From the NCBI RefSeq assembly GCF_934746965.1, contig NZ_CAKVFS010000003.1:1-64000 (forward strand): a stretch of DNA of 64,000 bases, in the 5' to 3' direction. The notes beneath the pieces are model-generated. The model had not been told where the DNA came from. It saw only the letters and a program-made list of their open reading frames with translations, and ran no database searches. Shown piece by piece: positions 42,833-51,620 of the stretch (position 1 is the stretch's first letter; each line of letters opens with the position of its first letter). Position numbers and translations under genes: made by a program. Origin of the DNA: an uncultured Methanobrevibacter sp. (lineage in GTDB: Archaea; Methanobacteriota; Methanobacteria; Methanobacteriales; Methanobacteriaceae).

Positions 42833-45800
42833 TCATACACCACGAATATTAGGATTATTAATAGGTTCAAGTCCTTCTAATGCGAGTAATAGCATTTGTT
42901 TAGCTTCACGACTGGTTTTATTACGTGCATCAATAGGAATAGCTCCTTCATTAAAATTCATTATAACAATTTTACTATTACCTCCACCCATGGTTGGTGT
43001 AGTGTTTACCATCGTGTTTAATCCTGTAACCATGTTAGGGTCAATGTTTTTTTGAAGTCCTAGGTCAGCAGTTAAACTTGGATTCCCCCATGCGTTAACT
43101 ACATTCCTTGAAATGTTTTTAACAGCATTTATTAAAGCTTTTGCACCACTATTAACTTTTTCCACACTGTATACTCCAATTTCTTTACCCCACATCCTAG
43201 CAATAGCACCTGGAGAATGTGAGTCTGCTCCTTCTTTAGCAGCATCTACAGCGTTTTGTGCTGCTCTCCTACAAGCATCTGCTAACGCACCACTACCATT
43301 ATTAACGGCTTGAACTGCGTAACTCATTTCTTGTTTAGCAATATTAGCTATTTTAAACGTGTATTTAAATCCATTTGTTGCTTCAGTACCCATTGTACGT
43401 GCACCACTAATTGCAACTGATTTTGCTTGACTCATTGCTGAACGTACATTAGATGAAACAGCAGAACCTAATCCATTCATTCCACTACGAATACCATTTT
43501 TAATCCCTTGACCTACAGATACACCTGAAGCTCGAGCAGTTACAGCGTTAGCTCTTACAATATTTGTGATTTGTTTCATAGCATTACGTACTTGTGAAAG
43601 AACACCACTTATATTCCCTACACTTTGTCCATTTAATCCTTTTAATTCATTTATTATTTTTTTAACGTTCTCTACTGCATTATGAACATTAACACTTGAT
43701 TGAGGATTAATTACAGGTACATTATTAACACCTGTAACAGTTGTTGATAAATTTTTAACAGCATTAGCTAAAGGCACTAATTTAGGACCTACCTGTGTAA
43801 TTGTGGGTAGGTTAGCTAAGGTTAGTACTCTGTCTGCGATAGGTTTAAGGTAATTTCTTGCTTGTTCAACCTTTGTACTGACGGTGGATAATCCTTCAAC
43901 ACTAAAATTACCACTTGAAGCAACTCCTGTAACGGTTGTTTTAAGTGCTTTCATAGCATTTGCTAAAGGAACTAACTTACTTCCTACAGGAGTGATTACA
44001 GGTAATTCTGTACTTAATTTGTTTATTTGTTCACCAACAGGTTTTAATACAGTTCTAACAGTACTTATTTTACTGTCAACACCATTTAATTGACCCATTT
44101 CAGGTAAATTACCATTTTTAGCTACTGATTGAACTGCTGTTTTAATAGGTTTCATTGCATTAGCTAAAGGAACTAATTTAGGACCAACTGGAGTAATTGT
44201 TGGTAAATCACTAAACTTGTTTATTTCTTTAGCTGCAGATTTTAAATTAGCATGTGCTGCTTTTAAACCAAGAACACTGAATTTACCACCATTCCAAGCA
44301 GTATCAATATTCACACTACCTAATGATTTCATTGCTGAAGATACATTTTTCATTGCATCTCCAAGGTCTTTTAATCGTTTACTTGCATCTTGATTTATTT
44401 CCGGTAAATCACTGAAACTATTAATAATAGGTACTGCTTTTACGAGGTCGTCATGTGCTTCTTTTAATTTGTTTAAAGAACCACCTGTAATATAATTAAT
44501 GAATCCTCCGGTCCATACGTCCATACTAGTACTGTTCATACTACCTACAGCAGTACTTAATCCTTTTAATCCTTCACCTAAGGATTTTAGTTTTGCTACA
44601 GCATCTTGATTAATTGCTGGCATGCTTCCAAGACTGTTGATAATAGGGACTGTTGCTTTAATACTGTTTGCTGATGCTGCAATTGTACCTAAACCTATAC
44701 CTATAGCATTAAATCCTGCTGAAACTATACTTACAGCTGAAACAATAGTCATAGCACCTATAACTTTTGCAAGTTCCCAAACAGCAGTACCTATCTGTTT
44801 CAAACCATTAACACTACCGGAAAGGTCTATTTTATCAAAACCTAATGATTTAACCAACTCAGCAATTAAACGAGCAAATACTAATGCCTCTGCAACAAGA
44901 GCAGTAATAACAGGGATAATAATTGCTATAACCACTGCAACCTGTAAAATAGGAGCTAACATTGACATTACACTAGAACCAAAACCACTAAACGCTCCAC
45001 TCATTTTACCTGCAGATTTACTGCTTTTTTCAATTTTACTTGCTGTACCTTCAGGCACCATATTTGCAGCTTCACCTACTCCCTTCATGGCTTTTTGACC
45101 TTTTTTCATGTCTTTACCAGCAGTTTCAACTTTTTTAGAGGTTTCACCTGCTTTTTTCATTTCACCTGCAACTTTTTCCTGGTTTGCTTGGTATTCATGT
45201 ATCCTGTTAATAATATTAGAATCCCAGCGGTCAGATGACATTGCTTTTAATGATTCAGGGTTTTTCCATGCATTTGGAGAATATACTTTTTTAGAAGTGT
45301 TCTGTACTTTATTATTAATTTCACCAGTATTTTCTAAATCAGATAAAAGGTCTCCTGCTTCTTTACGGTATTTCACGTTATCTTTTTTCATTTGTTCAAA
45401 TGCACTTAATCCTGCTTCTGCACCTGCTCCACCTATACTTGCTCCTGCTTCTGCTCCTTTAGTGGTTTTACTTGCAGTACCTGTAACATCAGAAGCAATC
45501 TCAGAACCATTTTTAATAGTTTCCTGTGCATTTTTATAAGTTTCAATAGATGCTTTTGCTTGTTCCCATCCTTCCTTTAATGCTTTAACTCCAGATGCCA
45601 TTTGTGAGAACGTACCTAAAGCTTGAGAACCTAAACTTATAATTTCAGTACCCATAAGTATACTTTTAGTTAAAAAACCACCTGTAGCTTCATCTAATGC
45701 AAGGAATCCTTGAGCTCCTTGTTTGAGGAAAGGTAGTAAATCATTACCTATTTGTTTACCAGAACGGCTGAAGGCTTTACCTACTTTTGCTTCAATACCT

Positions 45801-46456
45801 TGAAAAGTATCCATCATGTCTTCATTAGCACCTGCAACCTCCTCAACTGCTGCAAGATATCCATTAACATCATCTTCTTTACCACTCCACAAACCCGTAC
45901 GCATAAGTGCATCTTCAGATACCCCATACTGGTCAAGTGCTGCAAACTGCCCTTTAATACCTTTACCTAAATCTTCCATTGCAGTTTGTACTCTTTCTTC
46001 ACTACCAGTTAATGCAAGTACATTATCACCAAAAGATGCAATTTTACCTGCATTAGCCTCCATAGTAGCACCACTCGCACCTGTAGCAGATTTAAACGCA
46101 TTCATTGCAGGGATAAGACTTTGCATACTTGTAAGATGATTATCAGTAACCTTATCAATAGTATTATACATTGATTCAGCTTGAGCTGCAGTATCACCCA
46201 TACCCTTAATAAGAACTTTGTTAACCTCTGCAGTCTTAGAAGTACCCATAATAAGTTCATTACTGGTTTTACCAGTTAAATTTCCAAGTGCTGCGATAGA
46301 AGCCCCTTCAACTGCATTTAAACTATTTGCAACACCACTTACAAAACCTGTTGCAGCTGATTTCAATGTACCAAATTTAGACTTAACACTACTCAAACCA
46401 GGGGATACATTGTCTTTAAGGGATATTGTTACTTCTATATCTTCTACAGTTGCCAT
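42833..46456 (-). CDS. Tail tape measure protein
   Basis: 1207 residues, the longest ORF of the prophage, directly behind the tail chaperones. The N-terminal third is Ala/Gly/Lys-rich and helical; two hydrophobic blocks follow at ~495-535 and ~555-590 (membrane-inserting segments). Five related ~70-residue units come after, each of the form INxxSDLPxITPVGPKLVPLANAMK, coded at about 43730-44650. The length predicts a tail of around 180 nm if the usual 0.15 nm per residue rule holds (rule from the literature; estimate only). AGGAGG precedes ATG 46456. Confidence 0.85.
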   Translation of the reverse strand: MATVEDIEVTISLKDNVSPGLSSVKSKFGTLKSAATGFVSGVANSLNAVEGASIAALGNLTGKTSNELIMGTSKTAEVNKVLIKGMGDTAAQAESMYNTIDKVTDNHLTSMQSLIPAMNAFKSATGASGATMEANAGKIASFGDNVLALTGSEERVQTAMEDLGKGIKGQFAALDQYGVSEDALMRTGLWSGKEDDVNGYLAAVEEVAGANEDMMDTFQGIEAKVGKAFSRSGKQIGNDLLPFLKQGAQGFLALDEATGGFLTKSILMGTEIISLGSQALGTFSQMASGVKALKEGWEQAKASIETYKNAQETIKNGSEIASDVTGTASKTTKGAEAGASIGGAGAEAGLSAFEQMKKDNVKYRKEAGDLLSDLENTGEINNKVQNTSKKVYSPNAWKNPESLKAMSSDRWDSNIINRIHEYQANQEKVAGEMKKAGETSKKVETAGKDMKKGQKAMKGVGEAANMVPEGTASKIEKSSKSAGKMSGAFSGFGSSVMSMLAPILQVAVVIAIIIPVITALVAEALVFARLIAELVKSLGFDKIDLSGSVNGLKQIGTAVWELAKVIGAMTIVSAVSIVSAGFNAIGIGLGTIAASANSIKATVPIINSLGSMPAINQDAVAKLKSLGEGLKGLSTAVGSMNSTSMDVWTGGFINYITGGSLNKLKEAHDDLVKAVPIINSFSDLPEINQDASKRLKDLGDAMKNVSSAMKSLGSVNIDTAWNGGKFSVLGLKAAHANLKSAAKEINKFSDLPTITPVGPKLVPLANAMKPIKTAVQSVAKNGNLPEMGQLNGVDSKISTVRTVLKPVGEQINKLSTELPVITPVGSKLVPLANAMKALKTTVTGVASSGNFSVEGLSTVSTKVEQARNYLKPIADRVLTLANLPTITQVGPKLVPLANAVKNLSTTVTGVNNVPVINPQSSVNVHNAVENVKKIINELKGLNGQSVGNISGVLSQVRNAMKQITNIVRANAVTARASGVSVGQGIKNGIRSGMNGLGSAVSSNVRSAMSQAKSVAISGARTMGTEATNGFKYTFKIANIAKQEMSYAVQAVNNGSGALADACRRAAQNAVDAAKEGADSHSPGAIARMWGKEIGVYSVEKVNSGAKALINAVKNISRNVVNAWGNPSLTADLGLQKNIDPNMVTGLNTMVNTTPTMGGGNSKIVIMNFNEGAIPIDARNKTSREAKQMLLLALEGLEPINNPNIRGV

Positions 46457-46463
46457 ACGGTTT

Positions 46464-46664
46464 TTATCCTCCTAATTCATCTTTTAATGAGTTTATTTCT
46501 CTTTGTTCTTGTCGTATCTCTTCACTATAAAACATAATAAGTAATTTCATATCAGGTGTAAACTTATTTCGGATCACATAACTTATAGGGCAATGTAAGT
46601 GTTTACTTACACGAAAATAAACCTGCCCTATAAAACTTTTAATCAGTAAGAAATAAGTCGTCAT
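46464..46664 (-). CDS. Tail assembly chaperone, frameshift-product part (gpGT-like)
   Basis: 66 residues, helical and charged at the C-terminus (KLLIMFYSEEIRQEQREINS). It overlaps the end of the upstream chaperone gene by 26 bases in the +1 (equivalently -2) frame and ends seven bases before the tape measure start. Its own ATG (46662-46664) has no ribosome site. In tailed phages the downstream piece is made as a fusion by programmed frameshifting; here a +1 slip on a TTT-C (Phe) codon at about 46650-46653 is a candidate site. Confidence 0.6.
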   Translation of the reverse strand: MTTYFLLIKSFIGQVYFRVSKHLHCPISYVIRNKFTPDMKLLIMFYSEEIRQEQREINSLKDELGG

Positions 46665-47412
46665 CTTCTGTTTCAGTTAAATTAAGAATATCACGCACTT
46701 TATTATATAAGGAAACTTTATAACTTACATCTATTTTTTTCCAAAACGCTACTTTTTCTTCAAACGTGTTTATATTACATTCTTTGAACTCTACTTGACG
46801 TGCAAGGAATTCATCCCAGTCTTTTTCACGTGCAGGAATATTATAAATTTGGTCTTCTGCTTTTTTATTTATGTGTTCTAACATCTTTGATTCTTCAGAG
46901 CTTAATGTTTCACCTCTTGTTGCTTTATCTGATAATAAACGTTCTTGTTGTGTGAATTCACGGAATAAATTAAGATGGTTTTGCATTTCTGTTACTGCTT
47001 GACTATTTGTTAATGGTTTTACGATTAAATCTAATATTACATCTTGTGAACCTACACGATAACGCATTTTTAGGTTGTATCTTTCTTGATTATCTAATAA
47101 GTCTAATAATTCTTTTTCAGATTTAATAATACGTGTTGCTTTCTCATAATTTTCTTCTGTAGGTTTATATTCATTTATTAATGACCTGTATTTACCAAGC
47201 AACTTTTTTAACTCTTTGAATTCTGTATGAGTTAGTTTTTCATGATTTCTGCATTTGTTACAGATTGTTTGTTCTTTTTCTGTTAATTCTTCAAGGGGTA
47301 ATCCTTCTACCTCTGAAGGGAAAACATGCTCTAAAAGATGTTTATCCATTATGTTAAGTTCTTCTCTTTCCATATTACGTTTTTTATGTTGTTTGTTTTG
47401 TTTTTTAGACAT
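46639..47412 (-). CDS. Tail assembly chaperone (gpG-like)
   Basis: About 257 residues from ATG 47412 (AGGTTTGAT upstream). Highly charged and helical, no enzyme motif. Identified from its place between tail tube and tape measure and from the short overlapping ORF at its 3' end. Larger than most gpG proteins (typically 130-200 residues); the Cys pair TICNKCRNH near residue 50 may bind metal. Confidence 0.6.
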   Translation of the reverse strand: MSKKQNKQHKKRNMEREELNIMDKHLLEHVFPSEVEGLPLEELTEKEQTICNKCRNHEKLTHTEFKELKKLLGKYRSLINEYKPTEENYEKATRIIKSEKELLDLLDNQERYNLKMRYRVGSQDVILDLIVKPLTNSQAVTEMQNHLNLFREFTQQERLLSDKATRGETLSSEESKMLEHINKKAEDQIYNIPAREKDWDEFLARQVEFKECNINTFEEKVAFWKKIDVSYKVSLYNKVRDILNLTETEDDDLFLTD

Positions 47413-47466
47413 ATACAATCAAACCTATTCATATTTTTTTAAAAAAAGTAAAATAAAAAGGATTAT

Positions 47467-47883
47467 TTAATTTTTATCCTTTTTACTTAAAGCTTCACCT
47501 TTAACGGTGAATTTAACACCTGACTCTTGTTCCCAGTCAATATCTGTGATAATACACCCATAAAGTGTGCATTGTTCTTCGTAGTCTCCATCTTCTACAT
47601 AGTTATATGCAGTTACAGACATGCTGAGTTTGTCTTTTTTCTGTTCTTTCCACCTATCATTAATGATATCGAAATATTGAGGTAATACTTCACTAACTTC
47701 AAAAGTGTATTCTTCTTCTGATAATTTCCATCCTACACCTGTATAGGAGTTAGTGACTGTTTGTCTTTCTGATTTTATTTTATATCCGATTTTGAAACTG
47801 TTACAAGGGATTACTTCATCACCAAGTCTTATTTCTGCTAAATCGTATTTGTCAGTTCCTGTTTCAATTTTTGTATCAACCAT
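47467..47883 (-). CDS. Tail tube protein
   Basis: 138 residues with the beta-rich pattern of XkdM-type tubes (LAEIRLGDEVIPCNSFKIGY, later CIITDIDWEQESGVKFTVKG). It follows the sheath-like protein by about 30 bases, as in myoviruses. GAAGGTGAAA is present upstream of ATG 47883. Confidence 0.65.
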   Translation of the reverse strand: MVDTKIETGTDKYDLAEIRLGDEVIPCNSFKIGYKIKSERQTVTNSYTGVGWKLSEEEYTFEVSEVLPQYFDIINDRWKEQKKDKLSMSVTAYNYVEDGDYEEQCTLYGCIITDIDWEQESGVKFTVKGEALSKKDKN

Positions 47884-47913
47884 CGTGTTTCACCTTCTCA
47901 AAAAAAATTATTT

Positions 47914-49128
47914 TTATTTGTCTAATATTTTTACAACAGGGTCAGATACATATACTCCGAAGCCTATTGCTAATGAACTGTTCACAGGTACGGCATTACA
48001 ATCAATAGTTAATGTATAAGGGTTACTATCGGATTCATTAACGAATGCTTGAGTTCCTGTCATCATATTACCTAATTTGATTTCTTTATCAACAAGAGTG
48101 TTTACATCTGTTTGTAAATGTTTTAACATGATGTCAGTTTCATTTCTTTTTAATTGTGTGAATGCAATATCATACATTTCACGGATTAAATGGTCTGTGT
48201 TTCTTCTTGCATGAATTAAACAATCGTTAGGTCTGTTTTCTTCATCTTTACTGAATGCAGTTGATACTGCAAGATTTAAACGAGTGAAAACAGATTTACG
48301 AGTTAATTCATCACGTATGAAAATAACGCCTGCTTCTTGAAGCTTTTTCTCTTCCTCAGGAGTTCTTTTATTAAAAATACCCTCATCAATAGTACGGAAT
48401 TGCTCATAACCAGGTTCTTCATAGTAAGGAGTTACACAAATACGTGCAATACTTCTACCATAACATGTAGGTTCAATTAATCCTATTCTACTATGTTGAA
48501 TGAATTTACCATCACCTTTAGAGTCATTAGTAATAGCAATTAACTGTTCATCTGTTGCATTTTCAAGTGTGAAATAAGCAATACGTGGAGAACCGTCTTC
48601 ACTATCAGTGAGTATGCTTGTATAAGCTGATTCCATTAATGCTACTACATCAGTGTTTTTTGTGTCTTTATAGGTGGATTCTGTGTTTAAACCAACATAT
48701 ACTTCGAGTTCAACGTCTCTTTTACTTTTAGCTAAATCCATTGCTTTTAACCATGTTGCTCTTCCATCAGATTCGGTTATGCCTGCAGAACCTACATCAA
48801 TAACATAAACATAACTTACGCCAACATCTCCACTTTCTTTTTTAGCAGATTCTTTGAAGAAATCTTTTAAAACAGTTAATAATAGATTGCCTTCAGTTTT
48901 AGTTCCAATCCCCCCATTCTGTTTTGTTTTACATGCATTAGCATAATTTTTAAATTTACGGATTGTAATCCCTGTTTCAGTACTAATAACTGAACCATCT
49001 TCGTCTTTTCCTAATTCCATACCAGTAGTCCCTATAAAAATAGGTATTTGACTACCTTCACCAGTCCAAGCTGGATTGCTGTCTAATTCGTGGTATTTAA
49101 CAGCAGGTACATCTCTTATATCGTACAT
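47914..49128 (-). CDS. Contractile tail sheath-like protein (DUF2586-type)
   Basis: 404 residues. The opening IPIFIGTTGMELG and the C-terminal beta strands (LTIDCNAVPVNSSLAIGFGV, YVSDPVVKILDK) fit the conserved sheath fold in which C-terminal strands connect neighbouring subunits. It stands immediately before the tail tube gene. The assignment as sheath, not major tail protein of a siphovirus, is supported by the W/J baseplate pair downstream. Confidence 0.7.
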   Translation of the reverse strand: MYDIRDVPAVKYHELDSNPAWTGEGSQIPIFIGTTGMELGKDEDGSVISTETGITIRKFKNYANACKTKQNGGIGTKTEGNLLLTVLKDFFKESAKKESGDVGVSYVYVIDVGSAGITESDGRATWLKAMDLAKSKRDVELEVYVGLNTESTYKDTKNTDVVALMESAYTSILTDSEDGSPRIAYFTLENATDEQLIAITNDSKGDGKFIQHSRIGLIEPTCYGRSIARICVTPYYEEPGYEQFRTIDEGIFNKRTPEEEKKLQEAGVIFIRDELTRKSVFTRLNLAVSTAFSKDEENRPNDCLIHARRNTDHLIREMYDIAFTQLKRNETDIMLKHLQTDVNTLVDKEIKLGNMMTGTQAFVNESDSNPYTLTIDCNAVPVNSSLAIGFGVYVSDPVVKILDK

Positions 49129-49133
49129 TTTTT

Positions 49134-49373
49134 TTAACCTCTATAATCTTTTAATATTTTGTTAAATTCAGATTCGGTAATGGTTGGTTTAATGTTTTTA
49201 ACACCAACTTCTTCTTTTTCAGTATCATACTGGGATTTTAAACCTGCTTTGCTTAAAGCCCCTACAATAATGTATTCTCGTTCAGGTGATTGTGAGACTA
49301 ACTCGTATAATACTGCTTTTTTCTCTGTTTTCTTCACATTTTTTTCAGAAGTATTAGTTTTTTTAGTAACCAT
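49134..49373 (-). CDS. Small tail-module hypothetical protein
   Basis: 79 residues: a Lys/Thr-rich N-terminus, then a compact domain YELVSQSPEREYIIVGALSK. Position before the sheath gene matches a short ORF in many myovirus tail modules. No specific role known. Confidence 0.55.
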   Translation of the reverse strand: MVTKKTNTSEKNVKKTEKKAVLYELVSQSPEREYIIVGALSKAGLKSQYDTEKEEVGVKNIKPTITESEFNKILKDYRG

Positions 49374-49376
49374 GTT

Positions 49377-50012
49377 TTAATCACATCTTAAATTAAATTC
49401 AGAAGCAACTGAGCCTCCTACATTATAAAAAGTATAGTAATACATTTCAAAGTTTAAATCAACATGAAAAACAGGAGGAGACACATCATACTCAACCATA
49501 TTCGTTGCAGGTTCCATGACGAACGTGTTTTTAATAATATGATGTTGTTTGAAAAAAGAACAATAATCATTACCCTTTTTGTCAGGACATTGTTGTTTTG
49601 CACTGAACCGGTTTTTCACAGTCAAAGCTTGACAAGTTACTTTATTTTCAGATGTGGATAAACTTAAACAAGACTTATCCATTCTTTTATAATGTTTACA
49701 ACGTTTGTAGGAGTTACTGTATGCTTCAAAAATAATTGTATCTACTGCAGATTGTAGTTCATGCATTTGTTCAGGACTATTCGCCCATAAACTAACTGTT
49801 ACTGTTGCATTACGTTTCAACTCAAGTGTTTCTAGGGGAGTGTGTCTAATACGGCGCGTATCATTTACAGCAGATGATTTACTTTGCTGAATTGTAATAC
49901 AAGGTGTTTCATCAGTAGGATATGCTCGAACAAGAACAGGAACACGTTTATTTTTATTAATAAATACTTCTCCTTGAAATAAATTTAATAATGCACGTTC
50001 CATTTGTAACAT
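49377..50012 (-). CDS. Tail terminator-like protein with cysteine-rich insert
   Basis: 211 residues. Beginning (MERALLNLFQGEVFI, VPVLVRAYPTDETPCITIQQ) matches tail-terminator/neck proteins that join tail to head. An insert (~105-165) has about five cysteines (KRCKHYKRMDKSCL, VTCQAL, QQCPDKKGNDYC) that may bind zinc. GGTGAAATAAGT precedes ATG 50012. Confidence 0.55.
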   Translation of the reverse strand: MLQMERALLNLFQGEVFINKNKRVPVLVRAYPTDETPCITIQQSKSSAVNDTRRIRHTPLETLELKRNATVTVSLWANSPEQMHELQSAVDTIIFEAYSNSYKRCKHYKRMDKSCLSLSTSENKVTCQALTVKNRFSAKQQCPDKKGNDYCSFFKQHHIIKNTFVMEPATNMVEYDVSPPVFHVDLNFEMYYYTFYNVGGSVASEFNLRCD

Positions 50013-50014
50013 AC

Positions 50015-50452
50015 TTATTTCACCCCATGTTTACGTAGATTTCGTTGAAATATTTGCTCTAACTTATTAGAACCAGTAAACTTATGTACTGCTACAGTAA
50101 CAAACCGATTTCCCTGTATACCTGGGTGATTTACCTTAGGAACAGGGTGTTTAGCACCTTTCCAATATAAAGCCTTTTTATTTCTAGGAACAATCGTATG
50201 AGGACCAGTCCCATAATTCACATAAGGCCAATACCGTACACGATTTATAACATGTGTGGTTAAACCAGAGTGTTTTGCTTGATGCCCTCTCATAAGATTT
50301 CCTGAAGGATTTTTGAATTTAGCACGGCTTAACTCTTTTTCTAATTCTAAACCTGAGTCCTTTGCAATATCAGACATTATTTGAACCCAGTTTGACGGAT
50401 CTGTTTTTTTATGAAATGATTCATTAAATTTAATATTGAACATTTCACTCAT
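50015..50452 (-). CDS. Tail completion protein, HK97 gp10-like
   Basis: 145 residues with the gp10 signature YWPYVNYGTGPHTIVPRNKK, KALYWKG and HPGIQGNRFV. It closes the head-tail joint. ATGA-type overlap with the upstream gene. Confidence 0.8.
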   Translation of the reverse strand: MSEMFNIKFNESFHKKTDPSNWVQIMSDIAKDSGLELEKELSRAKFKNPSGNLMRGHQAKHSGLTTHVINRVRYWPYVNYGTGPHTIVPRNKKALYWKGAKHPVPKVNHPGIQGNRFVTVAVHKFTGSNKLEQIFQRNLRKHGVK

Positions 50453-50793
50453 TCTAAACTCACATCCCGTAATAATTGGATATTTACCTTAATATGGCTG
50501 GGTTTAAGTAGATGGTTCATTTTCATAGGTGTTCCTAGTATTGTGTACATCTTATTTTCAATAAGTAATCTGTCAGTTGATTGTAAATCTACATCAATAT
50601 CAATGTAGATTTTATAGGTGTCTTGAAGTATTTCACCATACGTTTTAAGTGTTTCTTGAGGGCTTAATGGTTGGAAATCTATAGGTATGGTTTCTGTTTC
50701 TTCATAAGTACCTGTTTTTTCACCGTATTCATTATAATCATCGGAGGGAGTGTATTTAAGTATGGTTGCAGTAGTATTTTGAAAAAAAGGCAT
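50449..50793 (-). CDS. Head-tail stopper-like protein
   Basis: 114 residues. Short beta-barrel pattern with IPIDFQPLSPQETLKTYG and YKIYIDIDVDL; typical of head-closure proteins (gp16/SPP1 type). Position between connector and gp10-like protein fits. Confidence 0.65.
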   Translation of the reverse strand: MPFFQNTTATILKYTPSDDYNEYGEKTGTYEETETIPIDFQPLSPQETLKTYGEILQDTYKIYIDIDVDLQSTDRLLIENKMYTILGTPMKMNHLLKPSHIKVNIQLLRDVSLE

Positions 50794-51273
50794 TTATATC
50801 AACCTTACCGTTGTATTGTATCTTTTTTTAAGATTGTTTATGCGGTTTTGAATTAATGCTCCTGTACTAATGCTTGTATCGTAACTTATACTCACATCTC
50901 CTTCTTTTACTGTACTTGCATCTTTATTTAAATCATTATTTTTAAAATAATCCATCATTAAATTTAGTAAAGGGTGTATTACAGTATCATATTCGTTTTT
51001 ATTAAATCCACTAGTATATTTTAAATTTAACAAACCAGTATAATGTTTTTTTAAATAAATTATACCCTGTTCTTCATCTAAAATATAATCTGTAGGTTTA
51101 ATAGTTGTTGAACCAATATTTAAACTAATAATCTCCACTATAGGGTAAAATACAGGTACAATACGGTCGTAATCAAATTCTTCAATTTGAGTATGTGATT
51201 GAGGATTGAATGTGAAACCTAATTGTGATTCAAGATCCTTTTCAAGATAATCATATAATTCTTCATCATTCAT
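50794..51273 (-). CDS. Head-tail connector (adaptor) protein
   Basis: 159 residues. Helix-rich ends and a central YILDEEQGIIYLKKHYTG strand motif are characteristic of the gp6/gp15 adaptor family. GGAGGATTAAC precedes ATG 51273. First gene after the capsid transcript hairpin. Confidence 0.65.
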   Translation of the reverse strand: MNDEELYDYLEKDLESQLGFTFNPQSHTQIEEFDYDRIVPVFYPIVEIISLNIGSTTIKPTDYILDEEQGIIYLKKHYTGLLNLKYTSGFNKNEYDTVIHPLLNLMMDYFKNNDLNKDASTVKEGDVSISYDTSISTGALIQNRINNLKKRYNTTVRLI

Positions 51274-51293
51274 TCTTGTTAATCCTCCTTTAA

Positions 51294-51325
51294 AAAAAGA
51301 AGAAAAAAGGTTCTTTCTTCTTTTT
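51294..51325. terminator. Hairpin between capsid and connector genes
   Basis: AAAAAGAAGAAA (51294-51305) and TTTCTTCTTTTT (51314-51325) form a 12-bp stem with an 8-base loop, followed by T-rich sequence on the minus strand. It can attenuate transcription so that capsid protein is made in excess. Confidence 0.6.
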
Positions 51326-51620
51326 ATTGTATAATTATTGATATTGATTTAGTTGTTTTTGAAATATCTACTGTAGTACTTGTAGCATTGTTTACCTTTG
51401 CAATTGACCAGATTTTTTCTCCTTCGGTTTCAGTAGTTGTGTAGTCTACACTTACAGTATACTGACCTACAGGAACATTTTTAATGGTACAACCACCTGC
51501 ACTTCCTGTTGTACCTGTGTAATCTTCACCTAAATTAACAACAACGGATTCAACAGGTGTACTATCTTCTTTAGTAACTGAAATAGTTACATCAACAGTT
51601 TCAGGATTCCCCTTAATTGC
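51324..51620 (-). CDS. Ig-like C-terminal extension of the major capsid protein, reached by +1 frameshift
   Basis: 98 codons open in the +1 frame relative to the capsid gene, beginning at GCA 51620 and ending at TAA 51324. They have no ATG, GTG or TTG start, and a TGA (51633-51635) closes the frame just upstream, so independent initiation is unlikely. The peptide (ETVDVTISVTKED, GTTGSAGGCTIKNVPVGQYT) is an Ig-like/Cna-B-like beta-sandwich. A slip of the ribosome on Pro codon CCC (51622-51624) to CCA yields a continuous fusion. Similar Ig-like capsid extensions made by frameshifting are known in other phages. Confidence 0.7.
   Translation of the reverse strand, partial: AIKGNPETVDVTISVTKEDSTPVESVVVNLGEDYTGTTGSAGGCTIKNVPVGQYTVSVDYTTTETEGEKIWSIAKVNNATSTTVDISKTTKSISIIIQ

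Noticed and set aside
44622..45539. Two long + strand ORFs opposite the tape measure gene
   Set aside because: Their hydrophobic Ala/Leu/Ile-rich products are what the reverse strand of a Lys/Gly/Ala-rich gene gives; no ribosome sites, and the minus-strand gene is secure.
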